From the NCBI GenBank assembly GCA_012514415.1, contig JAAZAH010000107.1, positions 1 to 9,299 of the forward strand: a DNA stretch of 9,299 nt, written 5' to 3'. The notes under the pieces were generated by a model, which was given only the letters and a program-made list of their open reading frames with translations, made no database searches and had not been told where the DNA came from. This document shows positions 1 to 6,348 of the stretch, piece by piece. The position numbers and the translations under genes are program-made. Within the stretch, counting starts at the first letter, position 1. Every line of letters begins with the position of its first letter. This stretch comes from Sandaracinaceae bacterium. Its GTDB lineage: Bacteria; Myxococcota_A; Polyangia; Polyangiales; Houyiibacteriaceae.

Positions 1-1
1 C

Positions 2-16
2 ACCGAGCAGGACTGA
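2..16 (+). CDS. possible 3' tail of an upstream gene (last codons only)
   Basis: One frame reads Thr-Glu-Gln-Asp followed by TGA at 14-16, just before a strong hairpin at 38-72. The other two + frames run through that hairpin without a stop, so this is the most natural end for an upstream + strand gene. Too little is present to identify it. clpP commonly precedes clpX in proteobacteria, so clpP is a synteny guess and not something the sequence shows. Confidence 0.3.
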   Translation, partial: TEQD

Positions 17-37
17 ACCGCATCTTTCTCCGAAGAA

Positions 38-72
38 AAGCCCCGCGCGAGGTCGAAATCTCCGCGGGGCTT
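38..72 (+). terminator. GC-rich hairpin, probable intrinsic terminator
   Basis: A perfect 10-bp inverted repeat, AAGCCCCGCG (38-47) and CGCGGGGCTT (63-72), can be extended inward by GAG/CTC (49-51 with 60-62) with a one-base bulge and an 8-nt loop. On the + strand the T-tract is poor (CTTCC). Read from the - strand the stem is followed by CTTTTCTT, so it may be bidirectional or work better in reverse. Its position right after a likely stop codon suggests it ends the upstream transcript and separates it from clpX. Confidence 0.65.
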
Positions 73-322
73 CCGTATTCTGGAGACATGGGTTCCCTTC
101 ATGGATGCTTTCTCGATTCCGGACGCGCGATGCGCTAGGATGAGAAACCTGACGGCTTCCGCCGAGGCCGATTGCAACCGAGGCAAATCTTTACAGAAGA
201 AATGCCGATAATCTCACCAAATCCCATCCGATTCGTGCAGCGCTTGCGGCTCGCACAAAGGATGCCCATCTTGTCAGTCAGGACATCGGGCGCTAGACTC
301 GACGTCAGACCTTAGGTGTTTT
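73..322 (+). other. clpX upstream region without a gene
   Basis: About 250 bp lie between the hairpin and clpX. I see no ORF with a protein-like translation in it. Base composition is more AT-rich at 180-230 than in the genes. It contains a GATAAT (207-212) without a recognisable -35 at the right distance, and further down a much better promoter match at 271-299. No CIRCE element and no convincing sigma32 consensus were seen. Confidence 0.6.
271..299 (+). promoter_or_regulatory. sigma70-like promoter for clpX
   Basis: TTGTCA (271-276, 5 of 6 to TTGACA), a 17-bp spacer and TAGACT (294-299, 4 of 6 to TATAAT) predict a transcript start near 306, about 17 nt before the GTG start of clpX. An AGGTG Shine-Dalgarno-like motif at 314-318 sits between them. 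Spacing and placement are right for a housekeeping promoter. It implies that clpX, and perhaps lon, can be transcribed independently of the gene upstream. Confidence 0.55.
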
Positions 323-1579
323 GTGGACCGCCGAAGAGACGATACCCATGGCAACCTCCAATGCTCCTTCTGCGGGAAGTCGCAGAAGGAAGTAAAAAAG
401 CTCATCGCTGGACCGAACGTCTACATTTGCGATGAGTGCATTGGACTGTGCAACGACATCATCGCCGAAGAGGTGGAGCGCGACGAGACGCTCGCCCAAG
501 GCGCACCTCTGCCTACTCCGGCCGAGATCAAAGCCATCCTCGACGAATATGTCGTCGGCCAGGACCGCGCGAAGAAAGTCCTCTCGGTCGCGGTGCATAA
601 CCACTACAAGCGGATCGATTCGAAGTCGACGAGCCCCGATGACGTTGAGCTCGCCAAATCGAACATCCTTCTTCTTGGACCGACCGGATCCGGTAAGACC
701 CTGCTCGCGCAGACCCTCGCCCGCATCCTCAACGTCCCGTTCGCGATCGCCGATGCGACGACCCTTACGGAAGCGGGCTATGTCGGTGAGGACGTCGAAA
801 ACATCATCGTCCAGCTGCTTCAAAACGCCGATCACGACGTCGAACGCGCCCAGCGCGGCATCGTCTACATCGATGAAATCGACAAGGTGGCGCGCAAAGG
901 CGACAACCCCTCGATCACGCGCGATGTGAGCGGTGAAGGCGTCCAACAGGCCCTTCTCAAGATCATCGAGGGCACGGTGGCCAACGTTCCGCCCAAGGGC
1001 GGGCGCAAGCATCCGCAGCAAGAGTTCCTCCAAATCGACACCACCAACATCCTCTTCATCTGCGGAGGAGCGTTCGTCGGTCTCGATCAGATCATCCAGC
1101 GCCGTACGGGCCAGCACACCCTCGGCTTCGGGGCGGAGATCCCCGATAAAAAGGTCAAGCAAGTCGGTGAGCTTCTCGAGCAGGTCTTGCCCGAGGATCT
1201 CTTGAAGGCCGGATTGATTCCCGAGTTCATCGGACGCCTCCCCGTCCTCGCCACGCTTCATGAACTCGATGAGGAGGCGCTCGTCGACATCCTCACCCGT
1301 CCGAAGAACGCGCTCGTGAAGCAATACCAAAAGCTCTTCGAGCTCGACGGAGTGAAGCTCACCTTCACCGATGGCGCGCTCAAGGCAGTCGCACGCGAGG
1401 CGATCTCACGGCGCTCGGGTGCGCGCGGCCTCCGCGCCATCATGGAGGCGGCCATGCTCGACACGATGTACGACGTGCCGTCGCGCCGCGATATTAAGGA
1501 AGTCGTCGTCAACGAAGACGTGATTCTCCGCGGCGAAAAGCCCCTCGTGGTCTACGAAAAAGAGGCGAGTACGGCCTGA
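323..1579 (+). CDS. clpX: ATP-dependent Clp protease, ATP-binding subunit ClpX
   Basis: ClpX is the AAA+ unfoldase that recognises tagged or damaged cytoplasmic proteins, unfolds them as a hexamer and threads them into the ClpP peptidase. The 418-residue product has the family's usual length. The N-terminal zinc-binding domain has four cysteines at 14, 17, 36 and 39. The AAA+ module shows Walker A GPTGSGKT (119-126), pore loop GYVG (152-155), Walker B VYIDEID (181-187), RKH pore loop (228-230), an arginine finger in EFIGR (R305) and sensor 2 GARGLR (366-371). The ClpP-docking tripeptide is LGF (267-269) instead of the common IGF, a conservative change, so ClpP docking should be retained. The start is GTG at 323, preceded by AGGTG at 314-318. 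It places the zinc domain at the normal distance from the N terminus, and no other start fits better. lon follows 95 bp downstream, the usual proteobacterial order. Confidence 0.98.
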   Translation: MDRRRDDTHGNLQCSFCGKSQKEVKKLIAGPNVYICDECIGLCNDIIAEEVERDETLAQGAPLPTPAEIKAILDEYVVGQDRAKKVLSVAVHNHYKRIDSKSTSPDDVELAKSNILLLGPTGSGKTLLAQTLARILNVPFAIADATTLTEAGYVGEDVENIIVQLLQNADHDVERAQRGIVYIDEIDKVARKGDNPSITRDVSGEGVQQALLKIIEGTVANVPPKGGRKHPQQEFLQIDTTNILFICGGAFVGLDQIIQRRTGQHTLGFGAEIPDKKVKQVGELLEQVLPEDLLKAGLIPEFIGRLPVLATLHELDEEALVDILTRPKNALVKQYQKLFELDGVKLTFTDGALKAVAREAISRRSGARGLRAIMEAAMLDTMYDVPSRRDIKEVVVNEDVILRGEKPLVVYEKEASTA

Positions 1580-1674
1580 TTCGCGGTCGGCCGCCCTTCG
1601 CGCGGCCCCCCAGCGCATCTCCCCCTTGGCCCGCGGACTTTGCGCCGCGGCGTCGTCCTGAAAGGCCTCTAACC
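1580..1674 (+). other. clpX-lon intergenic spacer with two GC-rich hairpins
   Basis: The 95-bp spacer holds GGCCGC (1589-1594) pairing with GCGGCC (1602-1607) across a 7-nt loop, and CCGCGG (1631-1636) pairing with CCGCGG (1645-1650) across an 8-nt loop. Neither is followed by a T-tract, so full intrinsic termination is unlikely and read-through into lon is plausible. The second hairpin ends 9 bases before the lon Shine-Dalgarno sequence. No promoter consensus was recognised. Confidence 0.4.
1660..1665 (+). promoter_or_regulatory. ribosome binding site deciding the TTG start of lon
   Basis: GAAAGG at 1660-1665 lies 9 nt before TTG at 1675. No in-frame ATG occurs until the codon for residue 31, which is already inside the conserved LON domain. 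This site therefore supports a UUG start for lon. Confidence 0.6.
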
Positions 1675-4200
1675 TTGTTCTTCCACCGTAACGATCCCTC
1701 CGAACGGAAGACGGATCCCGAGCCGGAGGGGAAGCGCGTTCTACCGCTTCTCCCCCTCCGGGAAATGGTCGTCTTTCCGAATATGGTCGCCCCCCTCTTC
1801 GTGGGCCGCGAAAGATCGGTGCGCGCGCTCGAAGAGGCGATGAACCTCAATAAAGAGATCTTCCTCGCCGCTCAGACGAAGGTGGGTCAGAACGATCCGA
1901 GCGAAGACGAGATCTTTCGCATCGGCACCCTCGGAAGAATCGCCCAGCTCCTCCGCCTGCCCGACGGAACGGTCAAGGTGCTCATCGAGGGGCGCGCGCG
2001 CGGAAGAATCGTCGCATTTCGCTCGAGTGACGCGTTCTTCCAATGCGAAGTGGAGCTCATCGACGAGCCGAGCGCGAGCGGTCCGGAGATCCTCGGGCTG
2101 ATGCGCTCGGTCAAAGAGTCCTTCGAGGCCTATACGAAGCTCGTTCGAAACACGCCCCCCGAGGCGCTCCTCGGCATCCAAGCGATTGAGGAACCGACCC
2201 GGCTGGCCGATGCGATCATCGGACACCTTGAGGGCGTGAAAATCCAAGATCGCCAAAAGATCCTCGAGACCATCGAGCCCCAAGCGCGCCTCGAGACGCT
2301 CCTGGCGATCCTAAGCTCCGAGATCGAAATCCGCGAGGTCGAGCAGAAGATCCGGAAGCGGGTCAAGCAGCAGATGGAGCGCTCGCAGAAGGAGTACTAC
2401 CTGAACGAGCAGATGCAGGCGATCCAGAAGGAGCTCGGCGATCGGGATGAGTTCAAGGCGGAGCTCACCGAGCTCGAGGAAGCGATTCGCGACCATGAAT
2501 TTTTGAGCGCCGAGGCGCGTGAACGAGCGACGAAGGAACTCAAAAAGCTGCGCATGATGCAGCCGATGAGCGCCGAAGCGACGGTCATCCGCAACTACCT
2601 CGAATGGATCCTCGCGCTCCCTTGGGCGAAGCGTGCCGAGGTGCGGCACGATCTCGAATCGGCCGAGGCCATCCTCGATGACGATCATCACGGGCTGAAG
2701 AAGCCAAAGGAGCGCATCCTCGAGCATCTCGCCGTCGAAGCGCTCGTCGAGAAGATGAAGGGCCCGATTCTCTGCTTCGTCGGTCCGCCCGGTGTCGGCA
2801 AGACCTCGCTCGCGAGGAGCATCGCGCGAGCGACGAATCGGGAATTCGTCAGGCTTTCACTCGGCGGCGTACGCGACGAAGCGGAGATCCGCGGGCATCG
2901 CCGCACCTACATCGGCGCGATGCCCGGACGACTGATCCAATCGCTTCGGAAATGCTCAACCAATAATCCCGTCTTCCTCCTCGACGAGATTGACAAGATG
3001 TCTTCCGATTTTCGGGGCGATCCGGCATCGGCGCTCCTGGAGGTCCTCGATCCCGAGCAGAATAAGACCTTTAATGATCACTACCTCGATCTCGACTACG
3101 ATCTGAGCGATGTGATGTTCATCGCGACCGCGAACTCGCTCGGCTCGATCCCTTACCCCCTCCGTGATCGCATGGAGATCATTGAGCTTTCCGGATATAC
3201 GGAATTTGAAAAGCTCGCCATTGCAGAGCGATACCTCATTCCGCGCCAAGCGGAAGCGTCGGGTCTCTCCGGCGTCGACGTGCGCATTGACGACGCGGCC
3301 GTCCGGCACATCATTCAGCGCTATACGCGTGAGGCGGGCGTTCGGAACCTTGAGCGCGAGATCGGCTCGGTTTGCCGAAAACTCGCCAAGGAGATCGTCC
3401 TGGCCCGAAAGGGCACCAGTGAGGCGCTTCCCCAGGCGGTCCATGTACGCGCCGAAGACATCGAGGCGAAGCTTGGGACGCCGCGTTATCCCGAGGATGA
3501 GATCATCCGTCGAAATGAGATCGGGCTCACGCACGGTCTTAGCGTCAACCTCGCAGGCGGCTCCGTTCTTGAATGCGAAGCGAGCGTCGTCCCCGGCAAA
3601 GGGAGACTCGTCGTGACGGGCCTTCTTGCCAAGGGGATGCAGGAAAGCGCGCAGGCGGCGATGCGTTATATCCGCTCGCGCGCTGAACGCTTCGGCCTCA
3701 AGGCGGGCTTTCATTCACGCTCGGATATCCACGTCCATTTCCCCGAGTTCGTCCAAAAGGATGGACCGAGCGCGGGGATCACCATGGCGACCTCGATCGC
3801 GAGCGCGCTCCTCTCCATCCCGGTTCGCTACGACGTCGCGATGACGGGTGAGATCACCCTTCGCGGTCGCGTCCTCCCCATCGGTGGGCTCAAGGAAAAG
3901 GCCATCGCGGCGCATCGCGCCGGAATCAAGACAGTGATCATCCCGCTCCAGAACCGAAAGGATCTGGCCGAGATCCCCGGCCGCGTACTCGCAGAGCTCC
4001 GGATCGTGATGGTCGATCATATGGATCAGGTGCTCGCCGAGGCGCTTCTTTTCGAAGATGTCGATGCCGTCTTTGGCGCCGATCGAATCCGGCCGCTCGA
4101 GATGCGTGACGGTGTCCTCGTAGGGGCCGGTACCGACGCGGACAAAGCGCGCGCGCCCGCGATCGAGCCCACGGTAAAGCCGCCCTCGGCCGAGCAATGA
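1675..4200 (+). CDS. lon: ATP-dependent endopeptidase Lon (LonA type)
   Basis: Lon is a homohexameric, single-chain AAA+ protease that degrades misfolded proteins and selected regulators in the cytoplasm. The 841-residue product has the full LonA order. The LON substrate-binding domain opens with LPLLPLREMVVFP (23-35) and is followed by a helical, coiled-coil-prone linker (about 215-300). The AAA+ domain has Walker A GPPGVGKT (370-377), Walker B VFLLDEID (433-440) and a sensor-2 region EAGVRNLER (553-561). The C-terminal protease domain carries the catalytic serine in KDGPSAG (S699) and the catalytic lysine in GGLKEKA (K742), 43 residues apart as in E. coli Lon. It is about 55 residues longer than E. 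coli Lon, partly from a proline/alanine-rich tail after residue 810 that looks disordered. The TTG start at 1675 has GAAAGG 9 nt upstream. It is probably co-transcribed with clpX or driven by an unrecognised promoter in the spacer. Confidence 0.98.
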   Translation: MFFHRNDPSERKTDPEPEGKRVLPLLPLREMVVFPNMVAPLFVGRERSVRALEEAMNLNKEIFLAAQTKVGQNDPSEDEIFRIGTLGRIAQLLRLPDGTVKVLIEGRARGRIVAFRSSDAFFQCEVELIDEPSASGPEILGLMRSVKESFEAYTKLVRNTPPEALLGIQAIEEPTRLADAIIGHLEGVKIQDRQKILETIEPQARLETLLAILSSEIEIREVEQKIRKRVKQQMERSQKEYYLNEQMQAIQKELGDRDEFKAELTELEEAIRDHEFLSAEARERATKELKKLRMMQPMSAEATVIRNYLEWILALPWAKRAEVRHDLESAEAILDDDHHGLKKPKERILEHLAVEALVEKMKGPILCFVGPPGVGKTSLARSIARATNREFVRLSLGGVRDEAEIRGHRRTYIGAMPGRLIQSLRKCSTNNPVFLLDEIDKMSSDFRGDPASALLEVLDPEQNKTFNDHYLDLDYDLSDVMFIATANSLGSIPYPLRDRMEIIELSGYTEFEKLAIAERYLIPRQAEASGLSGVDVRIDDAAVRHIIQRYTREAGVRNLEREIGSVCRKLAKEIVLARKGTSEALPQAVHVRAEDIEAKLGTPRYPEDEIIRRNEIGLTHGLSVNLAGGSVLECEASVVPGKGRLVVTGLLAKGMQESAQAAMRYIRSRAERFGLKAGFHSRSDIHVHFPEFVQKDGPSAGITMATSIASALLSIPVRYDVAMTGEITLRGRVLPIGGLKEKAIAAHRAGIKTVIIPLQNRKDLAEIPGRVLAELRIVMVDHMDQVLAEALLFEDVDAVFGADRIRPLEMRDGVLVGAGTDADKARAPAIEPTVKPPSAEQ

Positions 4201-4211
4201 GCTCGAGCGGC

Positions 4212-4240
4212 TCGACATTTCGACAAAGATCGCGCAAGAT
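4212..4240 (+). promoter_or_regulatory. weak candidate promoter for tRNA-Val
   Basis: TCGACA (4212-4217, 5 of 6 to the -35 consensus), a 17-bp spacer and CAAGAT (4235-4240, only 3 of 6 to the -10) would start transcription about 30 nt before the tRNA. The -10 is poor, and the tRNA could also be read from lon transcription, since no clear terminator follows lon. Confidence 0.25.
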
Positions 4241-4275
4241 GCGCCTCCCACGTACGGCCTGACCGCGCGGGGAAT

Positions 4276-4350
4276 GGGCGGGTAGCTCAGCGGTAGAGCG
4301 CTGGCCTTACAAGCCGGATGTCGCAGGTTCGATCCCTGTCCCGCCCACCA
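4276..4350 (+). tRNA. tRNA-Val (anticodon UAC)
   Basis: A complete 75-nt cloverleaf is present. The acceptor stem GGGCGGG (4276-4282) pairs with CCCGCCC (4340-4346). The D arm is GCTC/GAGC (4285-4288 and 4296-4299) with a loop containing GG. The anticodon stem CTGGC/GCCGG (4301-4305 and 4313-4317) closes a 7-nt loop with anticodon TAC at 4308-4310. The variable region is 5 nt. The T arm GCAGG/CCTGT (4323-4327 and 4335-4339) closes a TTCGATC loop. A discriminator A (4347) and an encoded CCA end (4348-4350) follow. The anticodon reads GUA and, by wobble, other valine codons. It stands alone between lon and the efflux gene. No copy of its 3' end is seen elsewhere in the window, so there is no sign of an integrated element here. 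Confidence 0.97.
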
Positions 4351-4377
4351 ATCAACGCAAGTCTCTCGCCAGCCTCT

Positions 4378-4394
4378 CGCGCGCTCAACGCGCG
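4378..4394 (+). terminator. small hairpin after tRNA-Val, weak terminator candidate
   Basis: CGCGCG (4378-4383) and CGCGCG (4389-4394) can pair around a CTCAA loop, 28 nt after the tRNA CCA end. There is no T-tract behind it, so termination would need Rho or would be inefficient. Confidence 0.25.
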
Positions 4395-4509
4395 AAGGTG
4401 TTCGTCTTCCAGATTGCGATCGCGTGCCTCGGCGGCGTTTCCCTCGCGCTCGGCTTGCTCAGCCCCGAGTCATGAAGCTCATGGCATGGCTGCTTGTTTA
4501 CCCGAGACT

Positions 4510-4531
4510 CGCGACCCGGCTTTGGGTCGCG
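4510..4531. repeat. perfect 8-bp inverted repeat with 6-nt loop
   Basis: CGCGACCC (4510-4517) and GGGTCGCG (4524-4531) are exact reverse complements around the loop GGCTTT. A stem this GC-rich would be very stable in RNA. No T-tract follows it on either strand, so it does not look like a classical terminator. It could be a transcript-leader structure of the efflux gene or one copy of a dispersed palindromic repeat. Confidence 0.5.
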
Positions 4532-4661
4532 CCTCCGTGGCTCGTTTTCGCTCGCTCGTCACGCCCTCGATGTGCGTCAGCCCGCGGACTATGGCATGAA
4601 AGAGATGGCGAATCTCCTCCGGCCCATTCGGCCGCGCCCTGCTTCCTCGATCCAAACTCTC

Positions 4662-4666
4662 TGGAG
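4662..4666 (+). promoter_or_regulatory. ribosome binding site deciding the TTG start of the efflux lipoprotein
   Basis: TGGAG at 4662-4666 lies 9 nt before TTG at 4676. That start begins a typical lipoprotein signal peptide, whereas longer in-frame starts would bury the signal peptide inside the protein. Confidence 0.55.
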
Positions 4667-4675
4667 CGCTCACAG

Positions 4676-6166
4676 TTGAAGTTTTTGCGCGTTCTCATCT
4701 TCTTTAGCGTCGCCCTTGCGATGACCGGCTGCCGTTCGTATGCCGAGCGTACGCACGGCGAGGATCTCCTCTACCCGACGACCGTGCCGAGCTCGGGCGC
4801 CGAAAAGTCTCCCGCCCGCGAAGACGCGACTGAAGGCGTCGATGAAGACGAGAGGGAAAGGATCCGCTTTGAGGATCTTCGCGAGTCCTCGGAGCTCGAT
4901 CTTCGCTACCCTTCGTTTGGCGATCCCGTCCTCGCTCGGCTCATCGAACGCGGCCTCGAGTCAAGTCACGACATCGCCGCCACGCTCGCGCGCATTCGGC
5001 TCGCATGGGCGATGGCGGATCAAGCGCGCGCCGCTCGCTTTCCGGTCGTGTCTGCGAACGCTAGCGCGCTCCGCGCATCCGTCATCCAAGGACCGCTTGG
5101 GCGCGTTGAAACGACAAGCTTCACCGTCTCGCTCCCCATTCGCTGGGAGCTCGATCTCTACGGGCGTTTTGCGAGCGAGCACCTGGCGGCCAAAGACATG
5201 GCTCGCGCGAGTGAACTCGATTTTGAGGCGATGCGCATCTCGCTCGCTGCAACGATCGCCGAAGCCTATATTGGACTGATCGCCGTCCGCGCCGAGCGCG
5301 CCCTCCTCGACGAGCAGCTCGAGGTGAATCGTCAATACCTCGAGCTCGTCGAGCTGCGCTATCAGAGCGGGATCGCCTCTGCCGTCGACGTGCACCAGCA
5401 GAACCAACAGGTCGCTGCCCTCGAATCTCAGCGCGATCTCCTCGAGGGGCAGGAGACGGTGTCGAAGAACGCGATTCATCTTCTGCTCGGCATCACCGGC
5501 GAATCGATCGACCTCGGCGATCGCATGGATTTTCCAATCATCGAAGACGCGCCCGAGCTCTCGATCCCGCTTGAGCTCTTCGAGCGCCGCCCCGACATTC
5601 GCGCCGCCGCCATGCGGGTCGAGGCGTATGACCGCCGAGTCCGTGCGGCGATCGCGGCCCAACTCCCCTCGCTCCGGCTCGAATTCACGCCGGGCTACAC
5701 CGCGATCCGCGCGATCTCGGATTTCTCGGCCTCGCTTCCCGGAGGCGGGAGGGATTTCCGCACCGGCGTTCAATGGACGGCCGGAGCGAGCATGGATGTC
5801 GCCGTCTTCGATGGCCTCCTCGGTCCCGCCATCGCACGCGCTCGGCGCGCCGAAGTCGATGAGGCGCTCGCCCTCTATCAGCAGCTTTTCCAGAGCGCGA
5901 TCGTCGAAGTCGAAAACTCGATCGCGCTCGAAGAGCAGCAGCGTCGCGCACTCGACAACCTCGAGCGGCAGCGCGAATTCGCCGTCCAAATGCTCGAGTC
6001 TTCGAAAGAGCGCTATCAAGCCGGGCTCAGCGATTTCCTACCTGTGCTCACGGCCCTTCGAACCTTACAGCAAACCGAGCAAGGGATCTTAAACGCTCGC
6101 CGCAACCTCCTCACCATCCAGGTTCAGCGATATCGAGCGCTCGGCGGGGTGATCGCGGCCCAGTAG
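4676..6166 (+). CDS. TolC/OprM-type outer-membrane efflux lipoprotein
   Basis: This protein forms the outer-membrane channel and periplasmic tunnel of a tripartite efflux or type I secretion system, as a trimer. From the TTG at 4676 it is 496 residues, normal for the NodT/OprM family. A signal peptide with an Arg at position 5 and a hydrophobic core (6-17) ends at Cys19 (AMTGC), a lipobox with Met at -3, so lipid anchoring is likely. A charged, acidic linker (about 40-75) precedes two outer-membrane efflux repeats. Family hallmarks are WELDLYGR (157-164), ERRPDIRAA (303-311), the periplasmic helix motif around RYQAGLSDFLPVL (445-457) and the ending YRALGG (486-491). The frame stays open upstream to GTG 4424 and ATG 4472, but those would give an atypical N-terminal extension. 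No membrane-fusion or inner-membrane pump gene is in the window, so its substrate cannot be inferred. Confidence 0.93.
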   Translation: MKFLRVLIFFSVALAMTGCRSYAERTHGEDLLYPTTVPSSGAEKSPAREDATEGVDEDERERIRFEDLRESSELDLRYPSFGDPVLARLIERGLESSHDIAATLARIRLAWAMADQARAARFPVVSANASALRASVIQGPLGRVETTSFTVSLPIRWELDLYGRFASEHLAAKDMARASELDFEAMRISLAATIAEAYIGLIAVRAERALLDEQLEVNRQYLELVELRYQSGIASAVDVHQQNQQVAALESQRDLLEGQETVSKNAIHLLLGITGESIDLGDRMDFPIIEDAPELSIPLELFERRPDIRAAAMRVEAYDRRVRAAIAAQLPSLRLEFTPGYTAIRAISDFSASLPGGGRDFRTGVQWTAGASMDVAVFDGLLGPAIARARRAEVDEALALYQQLFQSAIVEVENSIALEEQQRRALDNLERQREFAVQMLESSKERYQAGLSDFLPVLTALRTLQQTEQGILNARRNLLTIQVQRYRALGGVIAAQ

Positions 6167-6242
6167 ATCTCCACAATCGGCCTCAACGGAACGAAGAATC
6201 GGCTCGCGCGCGCGAAATTCACCCCCCTCCCGCGCAGAGATG

Positions 6243-6271
6243 TATTTTTCTATGATAAATCGGTCTATGAT
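6243..6271 (+). promoter_or_regulatory. AT-rich promoter region of the kinase with tandem TCTATGAT
   Basis: TATGAT (6266-6271) matches the -10 consensus at 5 of 6. A T-rich TATTTT (6243-6248) stands at the -35 distance with a 17-bp spacer, a poor -35. The octamer TCTATGAT occurs twice, at 6249-6256 and 6264-6271, starts 15 bp apart. A promoter helped by an activator, or an alternative sigma factor, would fit the weak -35. Predicted transcript start is near 6278. Confidence 0.4.
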
Positions 6272-6348
6272 GCGGGCCGGCATCGCCCCTTGTGTGCGCT
6301 GCCCGTCTCCATGAGGCGAAGATTATCTTGCGTGAGGTAGAAGCCAGC

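Larger units (their letters stand above)
4351..4675 (+). other. 325-bp gap after the tRNA, no confident gene
   Basis: An open frame without stops runs through this stretch into the efflux gene (possible starts GTG 4424 and ATG 4472), but its translation is Arg/Pro/Trp-rich and unlike the family that follows. A 25-codon hydrophobic mini-ORF (GTG 4398 to TGA 4475) overlaps the ATG at 4472 in an ATGA arrangement but lacks a proper Shine-Dalgarno sequence. Two inverted repeats are present: CGCGCG (4378-4383 and 4389-4394), and an 8-bp perfect one at 4510-4531. A promoter for the downstream gene must lie here or further up, but I could not pick one out. Confidence 0.5.

Noticed and set aside
1..322. 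CIRCE or sigma32 heat-shock element before clpX
   Set aside because: Searched by eye for the TTAGCACTC/GAGTGCTAA pair and for CTTGAA with CCCCAT; neither is present at usable spacing.
305..1330. 341-codon open frame on the - strand opposite clpX
   Set aside because: It is antisense to an unmistakable clpX, is rich in Asp/Glu/Leu/Arg as expected from the complement of GC-rich codons, and has no recognisable domain.
2956..3714. 252-codon open frame on the - strand opposite lon
   Set aside because: Shadow of the lon protease and AAA+ domains; no family resemblance and no separate start signals.
4276..4350. tRNA as an integration (att) site
   Set aside because: I found no direct repeat of the tRNA 3' end and no integrase or phage genes in the window.
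4398..4475. 25-codon hydrophobic mini-ORF before the efflux gene
   Set aside because: No clear Shine-Dalgarno sequence and no known family. The hydrophobic run can arise by chance in this composition, so it is kept only as an observation inside the gap.
4961..6019. 352-codon open frame on the - strand opposite the efflux gene
   Set aside because: Shadow frame; the + strand protein has clear outer-membrane efflux motifs throughout.
6204..6215. 12-bp palindrome TCGCGCGCGCGA after the efflux gene
   Set aside because: An alternating CG run in GC-rich DNA with no loop and no T-tract; not a convincing terminator or operator.
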